Positions 18,700-32,818 of a stretch of 64,000 nt of DNA are shown here, one piece after another. A model generated the notes under the pieces. It saw only the letters and a program-made list of their open reading frames with translations. It searched no databases and had not been told where the DNA came from. The stretch is from assembly GCA_963971285.1 (NCBI GenBank), contig OZ020248.1, positions 7,440,001 to 7,504,000 on the forward strand, in the 5' to 3' direction. The DNA is from Astropecten irregularis. Its lineage: Eukaryota > Echinodermata > Asteroidea > Paxillosida > Astropectinidae. A program made the translations under genes and the position numbers. Each line of letters begins with the position of its first letter. The stretch's first letter is position 1.

Positions 18700-21600
18700 T
18701 ACATGTCGTGCAAGTTTCAAGTCGATTGCCTCAGTATTCAGGGAGAAAAATTCCAACTCTAGCGTCAAAAAGTCTCTCATAGTCTAAGTGCAGTTTTAAT
18801 ACGGCCTGCTCGGCGGCCTTCTCCCATAGCGTGTGGTGCTATACTTGGATTTTCGGCCATGAACATGACTTTGGAATTTGGCAGAGCCAATACTTTCCTG
18901 TAGAGTATATGTGGGGCTATATGTCGAGCAAGTTTCTAGTCGATTGCCTCAGTATTCAGGGAGAAATTTCCAACTCTAACATCAAAAAGTCACTCATAGT
19001 CAAAGTGCAGTTTTAATGTGGCCTGCTCGGCGGCCATCTCGCATAGCGTGTGGTGCTATACTTTGATTTTTGGCCATGAACATGACTTTGGAATTTGGCA
19101 GAGCCAATACTTTCCTGTAGAGTATTTGTGGGGCTACATGTCGTGCAAGTTTCAAGTCGATTGCATCAGTATTCAGTGAGAAATTTTCAACTCTAGCGTC
19201 AAAAAGTCACTCATAGTCAAACTGCAGTTTTAATGCGGCCTGCTCGGCGGCCTTCTCTCATAGCGTGTGGTGCTATACTTTGATTTTCGGCCCTAAACAT
19301 GACTTTGGAATTTGGCACAGACCATATTTTCCTGTAGAGTACATTTTGGGCTACATGTCGTGCAAGTTTCAAGTCAATTGCCTCAGTATTCAGGGAGAAA
19401 TTTCCAACTCTAGCGTCAAAAAGTGTCTCATAAGTACAGTTTTAATGCGGCATTCGCATAGCGTGTGGTGCTATACTTGAATTTTCGGACATGAACATGA
19501 CTTTGGAATTTGGCATAGGCCATATTTTCCTGTAGAGTACATCTAGGGCTACATGTCGTGCAAGTTTCTAGTCGATTGTCTCAGTATTCACGGAGAAATG
19601 TCCAACTCTAGCGTCAAAAAGTCACTCATAATCAAAGTGCAGTTTTAATGCGGGATGCTCGGCGGCCTTCTCTCATAGCGTGTGGTGCTATACTTGGATT
19701 TTCGGCCCTAAACATGACTTTGGAATTTGGCACAGACCATATTTTCCTGTATAGTACATTTTGGGCTACATGTCGTGCAAGTTTCAAGTCAATTGCCTCA
19801 GTCTTCAGGGAGAAATTTCCAACTCTAGCGTCAAAAAGTGTCTCATAAGTACAGTTTTAATGCGGCATTCGCATAGCGTGTGGTGCTATACTTGAATTTT
19901 CGGACATGAACATGACTTTGGAATTTGGCATAGGCCATATTTTCCTGTAGAGTACATCTAGGGCTACATGTCGTGCAAGTTTCTAGTCGATTGCCTCAGT
20001 ATTCAGGGAGAAATTTCCAACTCTAGCGTCAAAAAGTCACTCATAGTCAAAGTGCAGTTTTAATGTGGCCTGCTCAGCGGCCATCTCGCATAGCGTGTGG
20101 TGCTATACTTGGATTTTTGGCCATGAACATGACTTTGGAATTTGGCACAGTCCATATTTTCCTGTATAGTACATTTTGGGCTACATGTCCTGCAAGTTTC
20201 AAGTCAATTGCCTCAGTATTCAGGGAGAAATTTCCAACTCTAGCGTCAAAAAGTGTCTCATCAGTACAGTTTTAATGCGGCATTCGCATAGCGTGTGGTG
20301 CTATACTTGGATTTTCGGCCATGAACATGACTTTGGAATTTGGCATAGGCCATATTTTCCTGTAAAGTACATCTAGGGCTACATGTCGTGCAAGTTTCAA
20401 GTCGATTGCCTCAGTATTCAGGGAGAAAAATTCCAACTCTAGCGTCAAAAAGTCTCTCATAGTCTAGGTGCAGTTTTAATACGGCCTGCTCGGCGGCCTT
20501 CTCCCATAGCGTGTGGTGCTATACTTGGATTTTCGGCCATGAACATGACTTTGGAATTTGGCAGAGCCAATACTTTCCTGTAGAGTATATGTGGGGCTAT
20601 ATGTCGAGCAAGTTTCTAGTCGATTGCCTCAGTATTCAGGGAGAAATTTCCAACTCTAACATCAAAAAGTCACTCATAGTCAAAGTGCAGTTTTAATGTG
20701 GCCTGCTCGGCGGCCATCTCGCATAGCGTGTGGTGCTATACTTTGATTTTTGGCCATGAACATGACTTTGGAATTTGGCAGAGCCAATACTTTCCTGTAG
20801 AGTATATGTGGGGCTACATGTCGTGCAAGTTTCAAGTCGATTGCATCAGTATTCAGGGAGAAATTTCCAACTCTAGCGTCAAAAAGTCACTCATAGTCTA
20901 AGTGCAGTTTTAATGCGGCCTGCTCGGCGGCCTCCTCTCATAGCGTGTGGTGCTATACTTTGATTTTCGGCCCTAAACATGACTTTGGAATTTGGCACAG
21001 TCCATATTTTCCTGTATAGTACATTTTGGGCTACATGTCGTGCAAGTTTCAAGTCGATTGCATCAGTATTCAGGGAGAAATTTCCAACTCTAGCGTCAAA
21101 AAGTGTCTCATAAGTACAGTTTTAATGCGGCATTCGCATAGCGTGTGGTGCTATACTTGAATTTTCGGACATGAACATGACTTTGGAATTTGGCATAGGC
21201 CATATTTTCCTGTAGAGTACATCTAGGGCTACATGTCGTGCAAGTTTCTAGTCGATTGCCTCAGTATTCACGGAGAAATGTCCAACTCTAGCGTCAAAAA
21301 GTCACTCATAGTCAAAGTGCAGTTTTAATGCGGGATGCTCGGCGGCCTTCTCTCATAGCGTGTGGTGCTATACTTGGATTTTCGGCCCTAAACATGACTT
21401 TGGAATTTGGCACAGACCATATTTTCCTGTATAGTACATTTTGGGCTACATGTCGTGCAAGTTTCAAGTCAATTGCCTCAGTCTTCAGGGAGAAATTTCC
21501 AACTCTAGCGTCAAAAAGTGTCTCATAAGTACAGTTTTAATGCGGCATTCGCATAGCGTGTGGTGCTATACTTGAATTTTCGGACATGAACATGACTTTG

Positions 21601-21735
21601 GAATTTGGCATAGGCCATATTTTCCTGTAGAGTACATCTAGGGCTACATGTCGTGCAAGTTTCTAGTCGATTGCCTCAGTATTCAGGGAGAAATTTCCAA
21701 CTCTAGCGTCAAAAAGTCACTCATAGTCAAAGTGC
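18700..21735 (+). repeat. 1,680 bp higher-order repeat, about 1.8 units
   Basis: Monomer order and variants at 18700-20055 recur 1,680 bp later at 20380-21735, including the rare CTAACATCAAAAAG and GTCGAGCAAGTTTC variants at 18910-18990 and 20590-20670. The match breaks near 20055/21735, where GCAGTTTTAATGTGG meets GCACTTTTAATGCGG. Confidence 0.8.
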
Positions 21736-22677
21736 ACTTTTAATGCGGCCTGCTCGGCGGCCATCTCGCATAGCGTGTGGTGCTATACTTGTATTTTCGG
21801 CCATGAACATGACTTTGGAATTTGGCAGAGCCAATACTTTCCTGTAGAGTACATGCGGGGCTACATGTTGTGCAAGTTTCAAGTCGATTGCATCAGTATT
21901 TAGGGAGAAATTTCCAACTCTAACGTCAAAAAGTCACTCATAGTCTAAGTGCAGTTTTAATGCGGCCTGCTCGGCGGCCTTCTCTCATAGCGTGTGGTGC
22001 TATACTTGGATTTTCGGCCCTAAACATGACTTTGGAATTTGGCACAGTCCATATTTTCCTGTAAAGTACATTTTGGGCTACATGTCGTGCAAGTTTCAAG
22101 TCAATTGCCTCAGTATTCAGGGAGAAATTTCCAACTCTAGCGTCAAAAAGTGTCTCATATAAGTACAGTTTTAATGCGGCCTTCGCGTAGCGTGTGGTAC
22201 TATACTTAAATTTTCGGACATGAACATGACTTTGGAATTTGGCATAGGCCATATTTTCCTGTAAAGTACATCTAGGGCTACATGTCGTGCAAGTTTCAAG
22301 TCGATTGCCCCAGTATTCAGGGAGAAAATTCCAACTCTAGCGTCAAAAAGTCTCTCATAGTCTAAGTGCAGTTTTAATACGGCCTGCTCGGCGGCCTTCT
22401 CCCATAGCGTGTGGTGCTATACTTGGATTTTCGGCCATGAACATGACTTTGGAATTTGGCACAGCCCATATTTTCCTGTAGAGTACATGTAGGGCTACAT
22501 GTCGTGCAAGTTTCTAGTCGATTGCCTCAGTATTCAGGGAGAAATTTCCAACTCTAACGTCAAAAAGTCTCTCATAGTCAAAGTGCAGTTTTAATGCGGC
22601 CTGCTCGGCGGCCATCTCGCATAGCGTGTGGTGCTATACTTGGATTTTCGGCCATGAACATGACTTTGGAATCATTC

Positions 22678-24039
22678 CATGTTATTTACCTATACCTTAC
22701 TTGGTTTAAAGATGGTGATATAGTAGAGACATACCGTTAACATTTTTTCTGTCTGAAAGGCTGTATTTATCCAGAAAAGAGTAAAACAAATTGACCTAAA
22801 AATAATTTTGATCTTTTAAACGGTGTCGTACCGTAGCGTCCCGTCCAGCCCCATCCCATCCCATCCCATCTTATTCCAATCTGTGTAATATGTATTGGTT
22901 CATTATTGATAATCACATGCTCAGAGTTTGAATTGTTTCTTGGTTTAACCATCATGCCATAATAGGACCGATTGTATAAGGACTTGTGTAGCTCGACAGC
23001 CTATGGCATCGTTTTGCGATGAAGTCATACCGAATTTGAATTGATTTTTAAAAAAGTTCCATTAAAATTATTTTGTATTTGTGTATTTTTCTTTGGGACA
23101 GATTCTACAGATCATCCTTTCTCCATTGTATCTGACTCCAGATGAGGTTGAATAACTTGCAATTCCCTTCCCTGGCTCATTCTGATGTGTGCTGACAAAT
23201 TGAAGGAACTCCTTGCGGTAACAAATGAGTAAGTGACATCTACAATTAATGTTCTACATTATTGTTTGCACACTGGAAATAATGAATAAGAAAGTGCAAA
23301 CAGTAAATGTAGAGTACGTTGTAATGTTCAAATGTATTGGACGAGTTTTGTGCAGGAGTCGGCCAGACTACAACCGTCATAACACAACAATGGGAAGACC
23401 ATGCATGCAGCCAGAGTTGCTTTTATGTCACTAGATTTGGAGCATCCTCATCTTCAGCTACATTTGGGTGTAACCTTCAGCTCGATAGCATGTTTATTTG
23501 CGGATAAATCGTCGACGACGTGTAATGTTTACTTCTGAAACCATGCAAATGGCTTCGGAATCTGGCACAACCCATACAATTCTGTAAGGAACATCTTTGG
23601 CTACATTTTCGTTCAAATTTCAGCTAGATAGCTTCAGTATTGAGGGAGAAATTTCAAACAATAGTGTAAAAAAGTGTCTCATGTTGTTAGTGCAGTCTTC
23701 ATGACGCCTGCTCGGCTGCTTCCTCGCATTGCGTGCCATACTATACACTCGGATTTTCGGGCATGAAATTGGCTTTGGAATCTGGCACAATCCATAAATT
23801 ATAATCATGTAGAGAACATCTGCGGCCACGTTTTCGTACAAGTTTCCGCTCGATAGCTTCAGCATTGAAGGAGAAATTTTAAACAATAGCGTACACAAGT
23901 GTGGCATGTTAGTGCAGTGTGGTGCAAGTTTCAGCTCGATTGCCTCAGTATTGAGGGAGAAATTTCAAACTCTAGCAGAAAAAGGTGTCTCTTAGTCTGA
24001 ACGCAGTTTTTATGGCGTCTGATTTACTGCTTGTTCGCA
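22678..24039 (+). repeat. Array-edge module, copy 4
   Basis: Same satellite-to-flank junction as copies 2 and 3. It shares with copies 5 and 6 the derived words CAATTCTGTAAGG and GTACACAAGTG, so copies 4-6 form a younger group. Confidence 0.92.
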
Positions 24040-26904
24040 TAGCGTGAAGTGCTATACTTGGATTTTCGGCCATGAACATGACTTTGGAATTTGGCACAGC
24101 CCATATTTTCCAGTAGAGTACATCTGGGGCTACATATACTTGGATTTTCGGCCATGAACATGACTTTCGAATTTGGCATAGCCCATATTTTCCTGTAGAG
24201 TACATGTAGGGCTACATGTCGTGCAAGTTTCTAGTCGATTGCCTCAGTATTCAGGGAGAAATTTCCAACTCTAACGTCAAAAAGTCACTCATAGTCAAAG
24301 TGCAGTTTTAATGTGGCCTGCTCAGCGGCCATCTCGCATAGCGTGTGGTGCTATACTTGGATTTTTGTCCATGAACATGACTTTGGAATTTGGCACAGTC
24401 CATATTTTCCTGTATAGTACATTTTGGGCTACATGTCCTGCAAGTTTCAAGTCAATTGCCTCAGTATTCAGGGAGAAATTTCCAACTCTAGCGTCAAAAA
24501 GTGTCTCATCAGTACAGTTTTAATGCGGCATTCGCATAGCGTGTGGTGCTATACTTGGATTTTCGGCCATGAACATGACTTTGGAATTTGGCATAGGCCA
24601 TATTTTCCTGTAAAGTACATCTAGGGCTACATGTCGTGCAAGTTTCAAGTCGATTGCCTCAGTATTCAGGGAGAAAAATTCCAACTCTAGCGTCAAAAAG
24701 TCTCTCATAGTCTAAGTGCAGTTTTAATACGGCCTGCTCGGCGGCCTTCTCCCATAGCGTGTGGTGCTATACTTGGATTTTCGGCCATGAACATGACTTT
24801 GGAATTTGGCAGAGCCAATACTTTCCTGTAGAGTATATGTGGGGCTATATGTCGAGCAAGTTTCAAGTCGATTGCATCAGTATTCAGTGAGAAATTTTCA
24901 ACTCTAGCGTCAAAAAGTCACTCATAGTCAAACTGCAGTTTTAATGCGGCCTGCTCGGCGGCCTTCTCTCATAGCGTGTGGTGCTATACTTGGATTTTCG
25001 GCCCTAAACATGACTTTGGAATTTGGCACAGACCATATTTTCCTGTATAGTACATTTTGGGCTACATGTCGTGCAAGTTTCAAGTCAATTGCCTCAGTAT
25101 TCAGGGAGAAATTTCCAACTCTAGCGTCAAAAAGTGTCTCATAAGTACAGTTTTAATGCGGCATTCGCATAGCGTGTGGTGCTATACTTGAATTTTCGGA
25201 CATGAACATGACTTTGGAATTTGGCATAGGCCATATTTTCCTGTAGAGTACATCTAGGGCTACATGTCGTGCAAGTTTCTAGTCGATTGCCTCAGTATTC
25301 ACGGAGAAAAGTCCAACTCTAGCGTCAAAAAGTCACTCATAGTCAAAGTGCAGTTTTAACGCGGGATGCTCGGCGGCCTTCTCTCATAGCGTGTGGTGCT
25401 ATACTTGGATTTTCGGCCCTAAACATGACTTTGGAATTTGGCACAGACCATATTTTCCTGTATAGTACATTTTGGGCTACATGTCGTGCAAGTTTCAAGT
25501 CAATTGCCTCAGTCTTCAGGGAGAAATTTCCAACTCTAGCGTCAAAAAGTGTCTCATAAGTACAGTTTTAATGCGGCATTCGCATAGCGTGTGGTGCTAT
25601 ACTTGAATTTTCGGACATGAACATGACTTTGGAATTTGGCATAGGCCATATTTTCCTGTAGAGTACATCTAGGGCTACATGTCGTGCAAGTTTCTAGTCG
25701 ATTGCCTCAGTATTCAGGGAGAAATTTCCAACTCTAGCGTCAAAAAGTCACTCATAGTCAAAGTGCACTTTTAATGCGGCCTGCTCGGCGGCCATCTCGC
25801 ATAGCGTGTGGTGCTATACTTGTATTTTCGGCCATGAACATGACTTTGGAATTTGGCAGAGCCAATACTTTCCTGTAGAGTACATGCGGGGCTACATGTT
25901 GTGCAAGTTTCAAGTCGATTGCATCAGTATTTAGGGAGAAATTTCCAACTCTAACGTCAAAAAGTCACTCATAGTCTAAGTGCAGTTTTAATGCGGCCTG
26001 CTCGGCGGCCTTCTCTCATAGCGTGTGGTGCTATACTTGGATTTTCGGCCCTAAACATGACTTTGGAATTTGGCACAGACCATATTTTCCTGTATAGTAC
26101 ATTTTGGGCTACATGTCGTGCAAGTTTCAAGTCAATTGCCTCAGTATTCAGGGAGAAATTTCCAACTCTAGCGTCAAAAAGTGTCTCATAAGTACAGTTT
26201 TAATGCGGCATTCGCATAGCGTGTGGTGCTATACTTGAATTTTCGGACATGAACATGACTTTGGAATTTGGCAGAGCCAATACTTTCCTGTAGAGTATAT
26301 GTGGGGCTACATGTCGTGCAAGTTTCTAGTCGATTGCCTCAGTATTCAGGGAGAAATTTCCAACTCTAGCGTCAAAAAGTGTCTCATAAGTACAGTTTTA
26401 ATGCGGCCTTCGCGTAGCGTGTGGTACTATACTTAAATTTTCGGACATGAACATGACTTTGGAATTTGGCATAGGCCATATTTTCCTGTAAAGTACATCT
26501 AGGGCTACATGTCGTGCAAGTTTCAAGTCGATTGCCCCAGTATTCAGGGAGAAAATTCCAACTCTAGCGTCAAAAAGTCTCTCATAGTCTAAGTGCAGTT
26601 TTAATACGGCCTGCTCGGCGGCCTTCTCCCATAGCGTGTGGTGCTATACTTGGATTTTCGGCCATGAACATGACTTTGGAATTTGGCACAGCCCATATTT
26701 TCCTGTAGAGTACATGTAGGGCTACATGTCGTGCAAGTTTCTAGTCGATTGCCTCAGTATTCAGGGAGAAATTTCCAACTCTAACGTCAAAAAGTCTCTC
26801 ATAGTCAAAGTGCAGTTTTAATGCGGCCTGCTCGGCGGCCATCTCGCATAGCGTGTGGTGCTATACTTGGATTTTCGGCCATGAACATGACTTTGGAATC
26901 ATTC

Positions 26905-28266
26905 CATGTTATTTACCTATACCTTACTTGGTTTAAAGATGGTGATATAGTAGAGACATACCGTTAACATTTTTTCTGTCTGAAAGGCTGTATTTATCCA
27001 GAAAAGAGTAAAACAAATTGACCTAAAAATAATTTTGATCTTTTAAACGGTGTCGTACCGTAGCGTCCCGTCCAGCCCCATCCCATCCCATCCCATCTTA
27101 TTCCAATCTGTGTAATATGTATTGGTTCATTATTGATAATCACATGCTCAGAGTTTGAATTGTTTCTTGGTTTAACCATCATGCCATAATAGGACCGATT
27201 GTATAAGGACTTGTGTAGCTCGACAGCCTATGGCATCGTTTTGCGATGAAGTCATACCGAATTTGAATTGATTTTTAAAAAAGTTCCATTAAAATTATTT
27301 TGTATTTGTGTATTTTTCTTTGGGACAGATTCTACAGATCATCCTTTCTCCATTGTATCTGACTCCAGATGAGGTTGAATAACTTGCAATTCCCTTCCCT
27401 GGCTCATTCTGATGTGTGCTGACAAATTGAAGGAACTCCTTGCGGTAACAAATGAGTAAGTGACATCTACAATTAATGTTCTACATTATTGTTTGCACAC
27501 TGGAAATAATGAATAAGAAAGTGCAAACAGTAAATGTAGAGTACGTTGTAATGTTCAAATGTATTGGACGAGTTTTGTGCAGGAGTCGGCCAGACTACAA
27601 CCGTCATAACACAACAATGGGAAGACCATGCATGCAGCCAGAGTTGCTTTTATGTCACTAGATTTGGAGCATCCTCATCTTCAGCTACATTTGGGTGTAA
27701 CCTTCAGCTCGATAGCATGTTTATTTGCGGATAAATCGTCGACGACGTGTAATGTTTACTTCTGAAACCATGCAAATGGCTTCGGAATCTGGCACAACCC
27801 ATACAATTCTGTAAGGAACATCTTTGGCTACATTTTCGTTCAAATTTCAGCTAGATAGCTTCAGTATTGAGGGAGAAATTTCAAACAATAGTGTAAAAAA
27901 GTGTCTCATGTTGTTAGTGCAGTCTTCATGACGCCTGCTCGGCTGCTTCCTCGCATTGCGTGCCATACTATACACTCGGATTTTCGGGCATGAAATTGGC
28001 TTTGGAATCTGGCACAATCCATAAATTATAATCATGTAGAGAACATCTGCGGCCACGTTTTCGTACAAGTTTCCGCTCGATAGCTTCAGCATTGAAGGAG
28101 AAATTTTAAACAATAGCGTACACAAGTGTGGCATGTTAGTGCAGTGTGGTGCAAGTTTCAGCTCGATTGCCTCAGTATTGAGGGAGAAATTTCAAACTCT
28201 AGCAGAAAAAGGTGTCTCTTAGTCTGAACGCAGTTTTTATGGCGTCTGATTTACTGCTTGTTCGCA
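26905..28266 (+). repeat. Array-edge module, copy 5
   Basis: Exactly 4,227 bp from copy 4 and identical to it wherever compared. It lies inside the second unit of the 4.2 kb higher-order repeat. Confidence 0.92.
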
Positions 28267-31200
28267 TAGCGTGAAGTGCTATACTTGGATTTTCGGCCAT
28301 GAACATGACTTTGGAATTTGGCACAGCCCATATTTTCCAGTAGAGTACATCTGGGGCTACATATACTTGGATTTTCGGCCATGAACATGACTTTCGAATT
28401 TGGCATAGCCCATATTTTCCTGTAGAGTACATGTAGGGCTACATGTCGTGCAAGTTTCTAGTCGATTGCCTCAGTATTCAGGGAGAAATTTCCAACTCTA
28501 ACGTCAAAAAGTCACTCATAGTCAAAGTGCAGTTTTAATGTGGCCTGCTCAGCGGCCATCTCGCATAGCGTGTGGTGCTATACTTGGATTTTTGTCCATG
28601 AACATGACTTTGGAATTTGGCACAGTCCATATTTTCCTGTATAGTACATTTTGGGCTACATGTCCTGCAAGTTTCAAGTCAATTGCCTCAGTATTCAGGG
28701 AGAAATTTCCAACTCTAGCGTCAAAAAGTGTCTCATCAGTACAGTTTTAATGCGGCATTCGCATAGCGTGTGGTGCTATACTTGGATTTTCGGCCATGAA
28801 CATGACTTTGGAATTTGGCATAGGCCATATTTTCCTGTAAAGTACATCTAGGGCTACATGTCGTGCAAGTTTCAAGTCGATTGCCTCAGTATTCAGGGAG
28901 AAAAATTCCAACTCTAGCGTCAAAAAGTCTCTCATAGTCTAAGTGCAGTTTTAATACGGCCTGCTCGGCGGCCTTCTCCCATAGCGTGTGGTGCTATACT
29001 TGGATTTTCGGCCATGAACATGACTTTGGAATTTGGCAGAGCCAATACTTTCCTGTAGAGTATATGTGGGGCTATATGTCGAGCAAGTTTCAAGTCGATT
29101 GCATCAGTATTCAGTGAGAAATTTTCAACTCTAGCGTCAAAAAGTCACTCATAGTCAAACTGCAGTTTTAATGCGGCCTGCTCGGCGGCCTTCTCTCATA
29201 GCGTGTGGTGCTATACTTGGATTTTCGGCCCTAAACATGACTTTGGAATTTGGCACAGACCATATTTTCCTGTATAGTACATTTTGGGCTACATGTCGTG
29301 CAAGTTTCAAGTCAATTGCCTCAGTATTCAGGGAGAAATTTCCAACTCTAGCGTCAAAAAGTGTCTCATAAGTACAGTTTTAATGCGGCATTCGCATAGC
29401 GTGTGGTGCTATACTTGAATTTTCGGACATGAACATGACTTTGGAATTTGGCATAGGCCATATTTTCCTGTAGAGTACATCTAGGGCTACATGTCGTGCA
29501 AGTTTCTAGTCGATTGCCTCAGTATTCACGGAGAAAAGTCCAACTCTAGCGTCAAAAAGTCACTCATAGTCAAAGTGCAGTTTTAACGCGGGATGCTCGG
29601 CGGCCTTCTCTCATAGCGTGTGGTGCTATACTTGGATTTTCGGCCCTAAACATGACTTTGGAATTTGGCACAGACCATATTTTCCTGTATAGTACATTTT
29701 GGGCTACATGTCGTGCAAGTTTCAAGTCAATTGCCTCAGTCTTCAGGGAGAAATTTCCAACTCTAGCGTCAAAAAGTGTCTCATAAGTACAGTTTTAATG
29801 CGGCATTCGCATAGCGTGTGGTGCTATACTTGAATTTTCGGACATGAACATGACTTTGGAATTTGGCATAGGCCATATTTTCCTGTAGAGTACATCTAGG
29901 GCTACATGTCGTGCAAGTTTCTAGTCGATTGCCTCAGTATTCAGGGAGAAATTTCCAACTCTAGCGTCAAAAAGTCACTCATAGTCAAAGTGCACTTTTA
30001 ATGCGGCCTGCTCGGCGGCCATCTCGCATAGCGTGTGGTGCTATACTTGTATTTTCGGCCATGAACATGACTTTGGAATTTGGCAGAGCCAATACTTTCC
30101 TGTAGAGTACATGCGGGGCTACATGTTGTGCAAGTTTCAAGTCGATTGCATCAGTATTTAGGGAGAAATTTCCAACTCTAACGTCAAAAAGTCACTCATA
30201 GTCTAAGTGCAGTTTTAATGCGGCCTGCTCGGCGGCCTTCTCTCATAGCGTGTGGTGCTATACTTGGATTTTCGGCCCTAAACATGACTTTGGAATTTGG
30301 CACAGACCATATTTTCCTGTATAGTACATTTTGGGCTACATGTCGTGCAAGTTTCAAGTCAATTGCCTCAGTATTCAGGGAGAAATTTCCAACTCTAGCG
30401 TCAAAAAGTGTCTCATAAGTACAGTTTTAATGCGGCATTCGCATAGCGTGTGGTGCTATACTTGAATTTTCGGACATGAACATGACTTTGGAATTTGGCA
30501 GAGCCAATACTTTCCTGTAGAGTATATGTGGGGCTACATGTCGTGCAAGTTTCTAGTCGATTGCCTCAGTATTCAGGGAGAAATTTCCAACTCTAGCGTC
30601 AAAAAAGTCACTCATAGTCTAAGTGCAGTTTTAATGCGGCCTGCTCGGCGGCCTTCTCTCATAGCGTGTGGTGCTATACTTGGATTTTCGGCCCTAAACA
30701 TGACTTTGGAATTTGGCAAAGACCATATTTTCCTGTATAGTACATTTTGGGCTACATGTCGTGCAAGTTTCTAGTCGATTGCCTCAGTATTCAGGGAGAA
30801 ATTTCCAACTCTAGCGTCAAAAAGTCACTCATAGTCTAAGTGCAGTTTTAATGCGGCCTGCTCGGCGGCCTTCTCTCATAACGTGTGGTGCTATACTTGG
30901 ATTTTCGGCCCTAAACATGACTTTGGAATTTGGCACAGACCATATTTTCCTGTATAGTACATTTTGGGCTACATGTCGTGCAAGTTTCAAGTCAATTGCC
31001 TCAGTATTCAGGGAGAAATTTCCAACTCTAGCGTCAAAAAGTGTCTCATAAGTACAGTTTTAATGCGGCATTCGCATAGCGTGTGGTGCTATACTTGGAT
31101 TTTCGGCCATGAACATGACTTTGGAATTTGGCAGAGCCAATACTTTCCTGTAGAGTATATGTGGGGCTACATGTCGTGCAAGTTTCAAGTCAATTGCCTC

Positions 31201-32818
31201 AGTATTCAGGGAGAAATTTCCAACTCTAGCGTCAAAAAGTGTCTCATAGTCTAAGTACAGTTTTAATGCGGCCTTCGCATAGCGTGTGGTGCTATACTTG
31301 AATTTTCGGACATGAACATGACTTTGGAATTTGGCATAGGCCATATTTTCCTGTGAAGTACATCTAGGGCTACATGTCGTGCAAGTTTCAAGTCGATTGC
31401 CCCAGTATTCAGGGAGAAAATTCCAACTCTAGCGTCAAAAAGTCTCTCATAGTCTAAGTGCAGTTTTAATACGGCCTGCTCGGCGGCCTTCTCCCATAGC
31501 GTGTGGTGCTATACTTGGATTTTCGGCCATGAACATGACTTTGGAATTTGGCACAGCCAATATTTCCCAGTAGAGTACATGTAGGGCTACATGTCGTGCA
31601 AGTTTCTAGTCGATTGCATCAGTATTCAGTGAGAAATTTTCAACTCTAGCGTCAAAAAGTCACTCATAGTATAAGTGCAGTTTTAATGCGGCCTGCTCGG
31701 CGGCCTTCTCTCATAGCGTGTGGTGCTATACTTGGATTTTCGGCCCTAAACATGACTTTGGAATTTGGCACAGTCCATATTTTCCTGTAAAGTACATTTT
31801 GGGCTACATGTCGTGCAAGTTTCAAGTCAATTGCCTCAGTATTCAGGGAGAAATTTCCAACTCTAGCGTCAAAAAGTGTCTCATATAAGTACAGTTTTAA
31901 TGCGGCCTTCGCGTAGCGTGTGGTACTATACTTAAATTTTCGGACATGAACATGACTTTGGAATTTGGCATAGGCCATATCTTCCTGTAAAGTACATCTA
32001 GGGCTACATGTCGTGCAAGTTTCAAGTCGATTGCCCCAGTATTCAGGGAGAAAATTCCAACTCTAGCGTCAAAAAGTCTCTCATAGTCTAAGTGCAGTTT
32101 TAATACGGCCTGCTCGGCGGCCTTCTCCCATAGCGTGTGGTGCTATACTTGGATTTTCGGCCATGAACATGACTTTGGAATTTGGCACAGCCCATATTTT
32201 CCAGTATAGTACATTTTGGGCTACATGTCGTGCAAGTTTCTAGTCGATTGCCTCAGTATTCAGGGAGAAATTTCCAACTCTAGCGTCAAAAAGTCACTCA
32301 TAGTCTAAGTGCAGTTTTAATGCGGCCTGCTCGGCGGCCTTCTCTCATAACGTGTGGTGCTATACTTGGATTTTCGGCCCTAAACATGACTTTGGAATTT
32401 GGCACAGACCATATTTTCCTGTATAGTACATTTTGGGCTACATGTCGTGCAAGTTTCAAGTCAATTGCCTCAGTATTCAGGGAGAAATTTCCAACTCTAG
32501 CGTCAAAAAGTGTCTCATAAGTACAGTTTTAATGCGGCATTCGCATAGCGTGTGGTGCTATACTTGGATTTTCGGCCATGAACATGACTTTGGAATTTGG
32601 CAGAGCCAATACTTTCCTGTAGAGTATATGTTGGGCTACATGTCGAGCAAGTTTCTAGTCGATTGCATCAGTATTCAGGGAGAAATTTCCAACTCTAACG
32701 TCAAAAAGTCTCTCATAGTCAAAGTGCAGTTTTAATGCGGCCTGCTCGGCGGCCATCTCGCATAGCGTGTGGTGCTATACTTGGATTTTCGGCCATGAAC
32801 ATGACTTTGGAATCATTC

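Larger units (their letters stand above)
22151..30604 (+). repeat. 4,227 bp higher-order repeat, two near-identical tandem units
   Basis: 22151-26377 and 26378-30604 appear essentially identical in all lines compared. Each unit includes one edge module, the truncated monomer, and the same order of 217 and 198 bp monomer variants. The left boundary shows as a 2-base difference (TCATATAAG versus TCATAAG), and the right boundary as GTGTCTCATAAG versus AGTCACTCATAG. Near-complete identity implies very recent duplication, or an assembly duplication. Confidence 0.88.
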
